A stretch of DNA of 52,879 nt from Liolophura sinensis (lineage: Eukaryota > Mollusca > Polyplacophora > Chitonida > Chitonidae): assembly GCF_032854445.1 (NCBI RefSeq), contig NW_027018243.1, forward strand, positions 1-52,879, given 5' to 3'. The position numbers were made by a program, and so were the translations under genes. Positions 26,894 to 38,966 of this stretch are shown here, one piece after another. Position 1 is the first letter of the stretch. The number at the start of each line of letters is the position of its first letter. The notes beneath the pieces were generated by a model that made no database searches, was not told the origin of the DNA, and worked only from the letters and a program-made list of their open reading frames with translations.

Positions 26894-28350
26894 CGTTGCT
26901 CTCCGACCAATACTTTTGGCTGTAGTGACAATTGAATGATCATTGATGTCATAATCACGTGCACAGCAACGGCTCTTACTCCATGGAAACCAGGGATATT
27001 TGCAATTTTTTAACAGCTGCCGATGCCTGGCTCAATTCCGCATCTTTTGGCACTTTATAAATGTGGGTCAGTGTTCAGTTGTACTTTTTACAGCAGACTG
27101 TACCAAGTACCTTGTGTTTTTCATGTACAAATGGTGTGGTTTTTCTACACGTAGATAAAGACATTGAGATTGTCTTGGACTGAGAAGTAAGACAATTGCT
27201 GGGTGAGTTAAATGGGCTTGGCCCAAAGATTTGACGTCTTCTGGGCTACCGAAGGGCACATAACTTATAGTCAAAAGTTGAATATAGTAATGACCAGTCG
27301 CGATTGTACAGAGTACAGTGTAGCCGATTTCAATTAACAAAAAGACCAGGCAAAAATGCAAAAGTGCGAAAACTGTTCCAGTGCTGCTGGTAAGAGGCTA
27401 ATCCGACGTATTTTGTGACGAGAAATCGAATGGTGCAAACCGCGTTGCTCTCCGACCAATACTTTTGGCTGTAGTGACAATTGAATGATCATTGATGTCA
27501 TAATTACGTGCCCAGCAACGGCTCTTACTCCATGGAAACCAGGGATATTTGCAATTTTTTAACAGCTGCCGATGCCTGGCCCAATTCCGCATCTTTTGGC
27601 ACCTTATAAATGTGGGTCAGTGTTCAGTTGTACTTTTTACAGCAGACTGTATCAAGTACCTTGTGTTTTTCACGTACAAATGGTGTGGTTTTTCTACACG
27701 TAGATAAAGACATTGAGATTGTCTTGCACTGAGAAGTAAGACAATTGCTGGGTGAGTTAAATGGGCTTGGCCCAAAGATTTCAGGTCTTCTGGGCTACCG
27801 AAGGGCACATAACTTATAGTCAAAAGTAGAATATAGTAATGACCAGTCGCGATTGTACAGAGTACAGTGTAGCCGATTTTAATTAACAAAAAGACCAGGT
27901 AAAAATGCAAAAGTGGAAAAACTGTTCCAGTGCTGCTGGTAAGAGGCTAATCCGACGTAATTTTGTGACGAGAAATTGAATGGTGCAAACTGCGTTGCTC
28001 TCCGACCAATACTTTTGGCTGTAGTGACAATTGAATGATCATTGATGTCATAATCACGTGCCCAGCAACGGCTCTTACTCCATGGAAACCAGGGATATTT
28101 GCAATTTTTCAACAGCTGCCGATGCCTGGCTCAATTCCGCATCTTTTGGCACCTTACGTGGGTCAGTGTTCAGTTGTACTTTTTACAGCAGACTGTATCA
28201 AGTACCTTGTGTTTTTCACGTACAAATGGTGTGGTTTTTCTACACGTAGATAAAGACATTGAGATTGTCTTGCACTTAGAAGTAAGACATTTGCTGGGTG
28301 AGTTAAATGGGCTTAGCCCAAAGATTTGACGTCTTCTGGGCTACCGAAGG
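26894..28350. repeat. Family 1 end: D, E and F monomers up to the family switch
   Basis: Monomers start at 26894, 27443 and 27993. The first two carry the private markers gtaccaag (near 27,100) and aattacgtg (near 27,504), also present at 5,707 and 6,111, so the source or sister is 5,501-6,599 (offset 21,393). The third is an F unit whose left part matches 8,249-8,640 (offset 19,744). After the F marker acatttgc (28,286-28,293) family 1 markers stop. Confidence 0.8.
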
Positions 28351-29636
28351 GCACATAACTTATAGTCAAAAGTTGAATATAGTAATGACCAGTCGCGATT
28401 GTACAGAGTACAGTATAGCCGATTTCAATTAACAAAAAGACCAGGTAAAAATGCAAAAGTGGAAAAACTGTTCCAGTGCTGCTGGTAAGAGGCTAATCCG
28501 ACGTATTTTGTGACGAGAAATCGAATGGTGCAAACCGCGTTGCTCTCCGACCAATACTTTTGGCTGTAGCGACAATTCAATGATCATTGATGTCATAATC
28601 ACGTGCCCAGCAACGGCTATTACTCCATGGAAACCAGGGATATTTGCAATTTTTTAACAGCTGCCGATGCCTGGCCCAATTCCGCATCTTTTGGCACCTT
28701 ATATATGTGGGTCAGTGTTTAGTTGTACTTTTTACAGCAGACTGTATCAAGTACCTTGTGTTTTTTATGTACAAATGGTGTGGTTTTTCTACACGTAGAT
28801 AAAGACATTGAGATTGTCTTGGACTTAGAAGTAAGACAATTGCTGGGTGAGTTAAATGGGCTTAGCCCAAAGATTTCAGGTCTTCTGGGCTACCGAAGGG
28901 CACATAACTTATAGTCAAAAGTTGAATATAGTAATGACCAGTCGCGATTGTACAGAGTACAGTGTAGCCGATTTCAATTAACAAAAACACAAGGTAAAAA
29001 TGCAAAAGTGGAAAAACTGTTCCAGTGCTGCTGGTAAGAGGCTAATCCGACGTATTTTGTGACGAGAAATTGAATGGTGCAAACCGCGTTGCCCTCCGAC
29101 CAATACTTTTGGCTGTAGTGACAATTGAATGATCATTTATGTCATAATCACGTGCCCAGCAACGGCTCTTACTCCATGGAAACCAGGGAAATTAGCAATT
29201 TTTCAACAGCTGCCGATACCTGGCTCAATTCCGCATCTTTTGGCACCTTATAAATGTGAGTCTGTGGTCAGTTGTACTTTTTACAGCAGACTGTATCAAG
29301 TACCTTGTGTTTATCACGTACAAATGGTGTGGTTTTTCTACACGTAGATAAAGACATTGAGATTGTCTTGCACTTAGAAGTAAGGCAATTGCTGGGTGAG
29401 TTAAATGGGCTTGGCCCAAAAATTTCAGGTCTTTTGCGCTACCGAAGGGCACATAACTTATAGTCAAAAGTTGAATATAGTAATGACCAGTCGCGATTGT
29501 ACAGAGTACAGTGTAGCCGATTTCAATTAACAAAAAGACCAGGCAAAAATGCAAAAGTGGAAAAAACTGTTCCAGTGCTGCTGGTAAGAGGCTAATCCGA
29601 CGTATTTTGTGACGAGAAATCGAATGGTGCAAACCG
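28351..29636. repeat. First family 2 monomers (X, W)
   Basis: After the switch inside the unit at 27,993, units start at 28538 (X: caattcaatgatc, ggctatt, ggacttag, cttagccc) and 29087 (W: gggaaattagc, gatacc, tttatcacg, aaggcaatt, cttttgcgc). The X unit keeps ttatatatg, otherwise a family 1 B marker, so it may be a transitional or converted unit. The W unit ends in a six-A run (ggaaaaaactg), shared with the W units at 31,284 and 40,616. Confidence 0.75.
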
Positions 29637-32600
29637 CGTTGCTCTCCGACCAATACTTTTGGCTGTAGCGACAATTCAATGATCATTGATGTCATAATCA
29701 CGTGCCCAGCAACGGCTATTACTCCATGGAAACCAGGGATATTTGCAATTTTTTAACAGCTGCCGATGCCTGGCCCAATTCCGCATCTTTTGGCACCTTA
29801 TAAATGTGGGTCAGTGTTTAGTTGTACTTTTTACAGCAGACTGTATCAAGTACCTCGTGTTTTTTATGTACAAATGGTGTGGTTTTTCTACACGTAGATA
29901 AAGACATTGAGATTGTCTTGGACTTAGAAGTAAGACAATTGCTGGGTGAGTTAAATGGGCTTAGCCCAAAGATTTCAGGTCTTCTGGGCTACTGAAGGGC
30001 ACATAACTTATAGTCAAAAGTTGAATATAGTAATGACCAGTCGCGATTGTACAGAGTACAGTGTAGCCGATTTCAATTAACAAAAAGACCAGGTAAAAAT
30101 GCAAAAGTGGAAAAACTGTTCCAGTGCTGCTGGTAAGAGGCTAATCCGACGTATTTTGTGACGAGAAATTGAATGGTGCAAACCGCGTTGCTCTCCGACC
30201 AATACTTTTGGCTGTAGTGACAATTGAATGATCATTGATGTCATAATCACGTGCCCAGCAGCGGCTCTTACTCCATGGAAACCAGGGAAATTGGCAATTT
30301 TTCAACAGCTGCCGATACCTGGCCCAATTCCGCATCTTTTGGCACCTTATAAATGTGGGTCTGTGGTCAGTTGTACTTTTTACAGCAGACTGTATCAAGT
30401 ACCTTGTGTTTTTCACGTACAAATGGTGTGGTTTTTCTACACGTAGATAAAGACATTGAGATTGTCTTGGACTTAGAAGTAAGACAATTGCTGGGTGAGT
30501 TAAATGGGCTTAGCCCAAAGATTTGACGTCTTCTGGGCTACCGAAGGGCACATAACTTATAGTCAAAAGTTGAATATAGTAATGACCAGTCGCGATTGTA
30601 CAGAGTACAGTATAGCCGATTTCAATTAACAAAAAGACCAGGTAAAAATGCAAAAGTGGAAAAACTGTTCCAGTGCTGCTGGTAAGAGGCTAATCCGACG
30701 TATTTTGTGACGAGAAATCGAATGGTGCAAACCGCGTTGCTCTCCGACCAATACTTTTGGCTGTAGTGACAATTGAATGATCATTTATGTCATAATCACG
30801 TGCCCAGCAACGGCTCTTACTCCATGGAAACCAGGGAAATTTGCAATTTTTCAACAGCTGCCAATGCCTGGCTCAATTCCGCATCTTTTGGCACCTTACT
30901 GAAGTGAGTCAGTGTTCAGTTGTACTTTTTACAGCAGACTGTATCAAGTACCTTGTGTTTTTCATGTACAAATGGTGTGGTTTTTCTACACGTAGATAAA
31001 GACATTGAGATTGTCTTGCACTTAGAAGTAAGGCAATTGCTGGGTGAGTTAAATGGGCTTAGCCCAAAGATTTCAGGTCTTCTGGGCTACCGAAGGGCAC
31101 ATAACTTATAGTCAAAAGTTGAATATAGTAATGACCAGTCGCGATTGTACAGAGTACAGTGTAGCCGATTTCAATTAACAAAAACACCAGGCAAAAATGC
31201 AAAAGTGGAAAAACTGTTCCAGTGCTGCTGGTAAGAGGCTAATCCGACGTATTTTGTGACGAAAAATCGAATGGTGCAATCCGCGTTGCTCTCCAACCAA
31301 TACTTTTGGCTGTAGTGACAATTGAATGATCATTTATGTCATAATCACGTGCCCAGCAACGGCTCTTACTCCATGGAAACCAGGGAAATTTGCAATTTTT
31401 CAACAGCTGCCAATGCCTGGCTCAATTCCGCATCTTTTGGCACCTTACTGAAGTGGGTCAGTGTTCAGTTGTACTTTTTACAGCAGACTGTATCAAGTAC
31501 CTTGTGTTTATCACGTACAAATGGTGTGGTTTTTCTACACGAAGATAAAGACATTGAGATTCTCTTGCACTTAGAAGTAAGGCAATTGCTGGGTGAGTTA
31601 AATGGGCTTGGCCCTAAAATTTCAGGTCTTTTGCGCTACCGAAGGGCACATAACTTATAGTCAAAAGTTGAATATAGTAATGACCAGTCGCGATTGTACA
31701 GAGTACAGTGTAGCCGATTTCAATTAACAAAAAGACCAGGCAAAAATGCAAAAGTGGAAAAAACTGTTCCAGTGCTGCTGGTAAGAGGTTAATCCGACGT
31801 ATTTTGTGACGAGAAATTGAATGGGGCAAACCGCGTTGCTCTCCGACCAGTACTTTTGGCTGTAGCGACAATTCAATGATCATTGATGTCATAATCACGT
31901 GCCCAGCAACGGCTCTTACTCCATGGAAACCAGGGAAATTGGCAATTTTTCAAAAGCTGCCGATACCTGGCCCAATTCCGCATCTTTTGGCACCTTATAA
32001 ATCTGGGGTTGTGGTCAGTTGTACTTTTTACAGCAGACTGTATCAAGTACCTTGTGTTTTTCACGTACAAATGGTGTGGTTTTTCTACACGTAGATAAAG
32101 ACATTGAGATTGTCTTGGACTTAGAAGTAAGACAATTGCTGGGTGAGTTCAATTGGCTTAGCCCAAAGATTTGACGTCTTCTGGGCTACCGAAGGGCACA
32201 TAACTTATAGTCAAAAGTTGAATATAGTAATGACCAGTCGCGATTGTACAGAGTACAGTGTAGCCGATTTCAATTAACAAAAAGACCAGGTAAAAATGCA
32301 AAAGTGGAAAAACTGTTCCAGTGCTGCTGGTAAGAGGCTAATCCGACGTATTTTGTGACGAGAAATCGAATGGTGCAAACCGCGTTGCTCTCCGACGAAT
32401 ACTTTTGGCTGTAGTGACAATTGAATGATCATTTATGTCATAATCACGTGCCCAGCAACGGCTCTTACTCCATGGAAACCAGGGAACTTTACAATTTTTT
32501 AACAGCTGCCGATGCCTGGCTCAATTCCGCATCTTTTGGCACCTTACTGAAGTGGGTCAGTGTTCAGTTGTACTTTTTACAGCAGACTGTATCAAGTACC

Positions 32601-34029
32601 TTGTGTTTTTCACGTACAAATGGTGTGGTTTTTCTACACGTAGATAAAGACATTGAGATTGTCTTGCACTTAGAAGTAAGACAATTGCTGGGTGAGTTAA
32701 ATGGGCTTAGCCGAAAGATTTGACGTTTTCTGGGCTACCGAAGGGCACATAACTTATAGTCAAAAGTTGAATATAGTAATGACCAGTCGCGATTGTACAG
32801 AGTACAGTGTAGCCGATTTCAATTAACAAAAAGACCAGGTAAAAATGCAAAAGTGGAAAAACTGTTCCAGTGCTGCTGGTAAGAGGCTAATCCGACGTAT
32901 TTTGTGACGAGAAATTGAATGGTGCAAACCGCGTTGCTCTCCGACCAATACTTTTGGCTGTAGTGACAATTGAATGATCATTGATGTCATAATCACGTGC
33001 CCAGCAACGGCTCTTACTCCATGGAAACCAGGGAAATTGGCAATTTTTCAACAGCTGCCGATACCTGGCCCAATTCCGCATCTTTTGGCACCTTATAAAT
33101 GTGGGTCTGTGGTCAGTTGTACTTTTTACAGCAGACTGTATCAAGTACCTTGTGTTTTTCACGTACAAATGGTGTGGTTTTTCTACACGTAGATAAAGAC
33201 ATTGAGATTGTCTTGGACTTAGAAGTAAGACAATTGCTGGGTGAGTTAAATGGGCTTAGCCCAAAGATTTGACGTCTTCTGGGCTACCGAAGGGCACATA
33301 ACTTATAGTCAAAAGTTGAATATAGTAATGACCAGTCGCGATTGTACAGAGTACAGTGTAGCCGATTTCAATTAACAAAAAGACCAGGTAAAAATGCAAA
33401 AGTGGAAAAACTGTTCCAGTGCTGCTGGTAAGAGGCTAATCCGACGTATTTTGTGACGAGAAATCGAATGGTGCAAACCGCGTTGCTCTCCGACCAATAC
33501 TTTTGGCTGTAGCGACAATTCAATGATCATTGATGTCATAATCACGTGCACAGCAACGGCTCTTACTCCATGGAAACCAGGGATATTTGCAATTTTTCAA
33601 CAGCTGCCGATGCCTGGCCCAATTCCGCATCTTTTGGCACCTTATAAATGTGGGTCAGTGTTTAGTTGTACTTTTTACAGCAGACTGTATCAAGTACCTT
33701 GTATTTTTTATGTACAAATGGTGTGGTTTTTCTACACGTAGATAAAGACATTGAGATTGTCTTGGACTTAGAAGTAAGACAATTGCTGGGTGAGTTAAAT
33801 GGGCTTAGCCCAAAGATTTCAGGTCTTCTGGGCTACCGAAGGGCACATAACTTATAGTCAAAAGTTGAATATAGTAATGACCAGTCGCGATTGTACAGAG
33901 TACAGTGTAGCCGATTTCAATTAACAAAAAGACCAGGCAAAAATGCAAAAGTGGAAAAACTGTTCCAGTGCTGCTGGTAAGAAGCTAATCCGACGTATTT
34001 TGTGACGAGAAATCGAATGGTGCAATCCG
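29637..34029. repeat. Family 2 block, first copy (8 monomers)
   Basis: Units start at 29637, 30186, 30735, 31284, 31834, 32383, 32932 and 33481, ordered X Z Y W Z V Z X. Rare markers shared with 38,967-43,911 include cctcgtg with actgaag, cagcagcgg, cagtatagcc, gccaatg, acgaagat with attctc, gaggttaatcc, gaccagtac, ttcaaaagc, gttcaattgg and gggaactttac. The offset is 9,330-9,333 for the first six units and about 9,882 for the last two, because the second copy has one additional unit. Confidence 0.85.
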
Positions 34030-34578
34030 CGTTGCTCTCCAACCAATACGTTTGGCTGTAGCGACAATTGAATGATCATTTATGTCATAATCACGTGCAC
34101 AGCAACGGCTCTTACTCCATGGAAACCAGGGAAATTTGCAATTTTTCAACAGCTGCCGATGCCTGGCTCAATTCCGCATCTTTTGGCACCTTACTGAAGT
34201 GGGTCAGTGTTCAGTTGTACTTTTTACAGCAGACTGTATCAAGTACCTTGTGTTTTTCACGTACAAATGGTGTGGTTTTTCTACACGTAGATAAAGACAT
34301 TGAGATTGTCTTGCACTTAGAAGTAAGACAATTGCTATGTGAGTTAAATGGGCTTAGCCCAAAGATTTGACGTTTTCTGGGCTACCGAAGGGCACATAAC
34401 TTATAGTCAAAAGTTGAATATAGTAATGACCAGTCGCGATTGTACAGAGTACAGTGTAGCCGATTTCAATTAACAAAAAGACCAGGCAAAAATGCAAAAG
34501 TGGAAAAACTGTTCCAGTGCTGCTGGTAAGAGGCTAATCCGACGTATTTTGTGACGAGAAATCGAATGGTGCAAACCG

Positions 34579-36850
34579 CGTTGCTCTCCGACCAATACTT
34601 TTGGCTGTACCGACAATTCAATGATCATTGATGTCATAATCACGTGCTCAGCAACGGCTATTACTCCATGGAAACCAGGGATATTTGCAATTTTTTAACA
34701 GCTGCCGATGCCTGGCCCAATTCCGCATCTTTTGGCACCTTATAAATGTGGGTCAGTGTTTAGTTGTACTTTTTACAGCAGACTGTATCAAGTACCTTGT
34801 GTTTTTTATGTACAAATGGTGTGGTTTTTCTACACGTAGATAAAGACATTGAGATTGTCTTGGACTTAGAAGTAAGACAATTGCTGGGTGAGTTAAATGG
34901 GCTTAGCCCAAAGATTTCAGGTCTTCTGGGCTACCGAAGGGCACATAACTTATAGTCAAAAGTTGAATATAGTAATGACCAGTCGCGATTGTACAGAGTA
35001 CAGTGTAGCCGATTTCAATTAACAAAAAGACCAGGCAAAAATGCAAAAGTGGAAAAACTGTTCCAGTGCTGCTGGTAAGAGGCTAATCCGACGTATTTTG
35101 TGACGAGAAATCGAATGGTGCAATCCGCGTTGCTCTCCAACCAATACGTTTGGCTGTAGCGACAATTGAATGATCATTTATGTCATAATCACGTGCACAG
35201 CAACGGCTCTTACTCCATGGAAACCAGGTAAATTTGCAATTTTTCAACAGCTGCCGATGCCTGGCTCAATTCCGCATCTTTTGGCACCTTATAAATGTGG
35301 GTCAGTGTTCAGTTGTACTTTTTACAGCAGACTGTATCAAGTACCTTGTGTTTTTCACGTACAAATGGTGTGGTTTTTCTACACGTAGATAAAGACATTG
35401 AGATTGTCTTGCACTTAGAAGTAAGACAATTGCTGGGTGAGTTAAATGGGCTTAGCCCAAAGATTTGACGTCTTCTGGGCTACCGAAGGGCACATAACTT
35501 ATAGTCAAAAGTTGAATATAGTAATGACCAGTCGCGATTGTACAGAGTACAGTGTAGCCGATTTCAATTAACAAAAAGACCAGGTAAAAATGCAAAAGTG
35601 GAAAAACTGTTCCAGTGCTGCTGGTAAGAGGCTAATCCGACGTATTTTGTGAGGAGAAATTGAATGGTGCAAACCGCGTTGCTCTCCGACCAACACGTTT
35701 GGCTGTAGTGACAATTGAATGATCATTTATGTCATAATCACGTGCCCAGCAACGGCTCTTACTCCATGGAAACCAGGGAAATTGGCAATTTTTCAACAGC
35801 TGCCGATACCTGGCCCAATTCCGCATCTTTTGGCACCTTATAAATGTGGGTCTGTGGTCAGTTGTACTTTTTACAGCAGACTGTATCAAGTACCTTGTGT
35901 TTTTCACGTACAAATGGTGTGGTTTTTCTACACGTAGATAAAGACATTGAGATTGTCTTGGACTTAGAAGTAAGACAATTGCTGGGTGAGTTAAATGGGC
36001 TTAGCCCAAAGATTTGACGTCTTCTGGGCTACCGAAGGGCACATAACTTATAGTCAAAAGTTGAATATAGTAATGACCAGTCGCGATTGTACAGAGTACA
36101 GTGTAGCCGATTTCAATTAACAAAAAGACCAGGTAAAAATGCAAAAGTGGAAAAACTGTTTCAGTGCTGCTGGTAAGAGGCTAATCCGACGTATTTTGTG
36201 ACGAGAAATCGAATGGTGCAAACCGCGTTGCTCTCCGACCAATACTTTTGGCTTTAGTGACAATTGAATGATCATTTATGTCATAATCACGTGCCCAGCA
36301 ACGGCTCTTACTCCATGGAAACCAGGGAAATTTGCAATTTTTCAACAGCTGCCGATGCCTGGCTCAATTCCGCATCTTTTGGCACCTTACTGAAGTGGGT
36401 CAGTGTTCAGTTGTACTTTTTACAGCAGGCTGTATCAAGTACCTTGTGTTTTTCACTTACAAATGGTGTGGTTTTTCTACACGTAGATAAAGACATTGAG
36501 ATTGTCTTGCACGTAGAAGTAAGACAATTGCTGGGTGAGTTAAATGGGCTTAGCCCAAAGATTTGACGTCTTCTGGGCTACCGAAGGGCACATAACTTAT
36601 AGTCAAAAGTTGAATATAGTAATGACCAGTCGCGATTGTACAGAGTACAGTGTAGCCGATTTCAATTAACAAAAAGACCAGGTAAAAATGCAAAAGTGGA
36701 AAAACTGTTTCAGTGCTGCTGGTAAGAGGCTAATCCGACGTATTTTGTGACGAGAAATCGAATGGTGCAAACCGCGTTGCTCTCCGACCAATACTTTTGG
36801 CTTTAGTGACAATTGAATGATCATTTATGTCATAATCACGTGCCCAGCAA
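34579..36850. repeat. Family 2 run X Y Z Y before the island
   Basis: Units start at 34579, 35128, 35677 and 36226, preceded by a Y unit at 34,030. The Z unit at 35,677 has the private caacacg and resembles 50,512 (caacac). Units 35,677 and 36,226 both end in ctgtttcag, and units 36,226 and 36,775 both begin with ggctttagtg. This indicates a local one-unit duplication that straddles the next family switch. Confidence 0.75.
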
Positions 36851-38180
36851 CGGCTCTTACTCCATGGAAACCAGGGATATTTGCAATTTTTTAACAGCTG
36901 CCGATGCCTGGCCCAATTCCGCATCTTTTGGCACCTTATAAATGTGGGTCATTGTTCAGTTGTACTTTTTACAGCAGACTGTATCAAGTACCTTGTGTTT
37001 TTCACGTACAAATGGTGTGGTTTTTCTACACGTAGATAAAGACATTGAGATTGTCTTGCAATGAGAAGTAAGACAATTGCTGGGTGAGTTAAATGGGCTT
37101 GGCCCAAAGATTTCAGGTCTTCTGGGCTACCGAAGGGCACATAACTTATAGTCAAAAGTTGAATATAGTAATGACCAGTCGCGATTGTACAGAGTACAGT
37201 GTAGCCGATTTCAATTAACAAAAAGACCAGGTAAAAATGCAAAAGTGGAAAAACTGTTCCAGTGCTGCTGGTAAGAGGCTAATCCGACGTATTTTGTGAC
37301 GAGAAATTGAATGGTGCAAACTGCGTTGCTCTCCGACCAATACTTTTGGCTGTAGTGACAATTGAATGATCATATATGTCATAATCACGTGCCCAGCAAC
37401 GGCTCTTACTCCATGGAAACCAGGGATATTTGCAATTTTTCAACAGCTGCCGATGCCTGGCTCAATTCCGCATCTTTTGGCACCTTACGTGGGTCAGTGT
37501 TCAGTTGTACTTTTTACAGCAGACTGTATCAAGTACCTTGTGTTTTTCACGTACAAATGGTGTGGTTTTTCTACACGTAGATAAAGACATTGAGATTGTC
37601 TTGCACTTAGAAGTAAGACATTTGCTGGGTGAGTTAAATGGGCTTAGCCCAAAGATTTGACATTTTCTGGGCTACCGAAGGGCACATAACTTATAGTCAA
37701 AAGTTGAATATAGTAATGACCAGTCGCGATTGTACAGAGTACAGTGTAGCCGATTTCAATTAACAAAAATACCACGTAAAAATGCAAAATTGGAAAAACT
37801 GTTCAAGTCCTGCTGGTAAGAGGCTAATCCGACGTATTTTGTGACGAGAAATCGAATGGTGCAAACCGCGTTGCTCTCCGACCAATGCTTTTGGCTGTAG
37901 TGACAATTGAATGATCATTGATGTCATAATCACGTGCACAGCAACGGCTCTTATTCCATGGAAACCAGGGATATTTGCAATTTTTTAACAGCTGTCGATG
38001 CCTGGCCCAATTCCGCATCTTTTGGCACCTTATAAATGTGGGTCAGTGTTCAGTTGTACTTTTTACAGCAGACTGTATCAAGTACCTTGTGTTTTTCATG
38101 TACAAATGGTGTGGTTTTTCTACACGTAGATAAAGACATTGAGATTGTCTTGCACTTAGAAGTAAGACATTTGCTGGGTG
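36851..38180. repeat. Island of family 1 monomers inside family 2
   Basis: The unit at 36,775 starts as family 2 (tttatgtc at ~36,825) and becomes class E from gggatatttgc at ~36,874. The unit at 37,324 is class F with the 4-bp deletion (caccttacg) and acatttgc. The unit at 37,869 has the caatgct tag of the B units at 13,180 and 22,506. Family 2 resumes between acatttgc (~38,169-38,173) and attggctta (~38,189), a marker otherwise in Z units at 31,834 and 41,166. The tail of the middle unit (ataccacg, attgg, caagtcc) also precedes caatgct at 13,180 and 22,506, which points to those places as sisters. Confidence 0.8.
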
Positions 38181-38966
38181 AGTTAAATTGGCTTAGCCCA
38201 AAGATTTGACGTCTTCTGGGCTACCGAAGGGCACATAACTTATAGTCAAAAGTTGAATATAGTAATGACCAGTCGCGATTGTACAGAGTACAGTGTAGCC
38301 GATTGCAATTAACAAAAAGACCAGGTAAAAATGCAAAAGTGGAAAAACTGTTCCAGTGCTGCTGGTAAGAGGCTAATCCGACGTATTTTGTGACGAGAAA
38401 TCGAATGGTGCAAACCGCGTTGCTCTCCGACGAATACTTTTGCCTGTAGTGACAATTGAATGATCATTTATGTCATAATCACGTGCCCAGCAACGGCTCT
38501 TACTCCATGGAAACCAGGGAACTTTACAATTTTCTAACAGCTGCCGATGCCTGGCTCAATTCCGCATCTTTTGGCACCTTACTGAAGTGGGTCAGTGTTT
38601 AGTTGTACTTTTTACAGCAGACTGTATCAAGTACCTTGTGTTTTTCACGTACAAATGGTGTGGTTTTTCTACACGTAGATAAAGACATTGAGATTGTCTT
38701 GCACTTAGAAGTAAGACAATTGCTGGGTGAGTTAAATGGGCTTAGCCGAAAGATTTGACGTTTTCTGGGCTACCGAAGGGCACATAACTTATAGTCAAAA
38801 GTTGAATATAGTAATGACCAGTCGCGATTGTACAGAGTACAGTGTAGCCGATTTCAATTAACAAAAAGACCAGGCAAAAATGCAAAAGTGGAAAAACTGT
38901 TCCAGTGCTGCTGGTAAGAGGCTAATCCGACGTATTTTGTGACGAGAAATCGAATGGTGCAAACCG
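38181..38966. repeat. Family 2 V monomer after the island
   Basis: The unit at 38,418 has gacgaatac, tgcctgtagtg, gggaactttac and tagccgaaag, the V markers. It matches 41,716 best (offset 3,298, six units), since 32,383 has tggctgtagtg instead. It is followed by an X unit, as is 41,716. Confidence 0.78.

Noticed and set aside
29225-29701. Longest open frame, 158 codons on the minus strand, and a similar 146-codon frame at 40,790-41,230
   Set aside because: These arise because a six-A run joins two frames that are separate in other units. The frame is repeat sequence, is broken in most family 2 units and resembles no known protein family.
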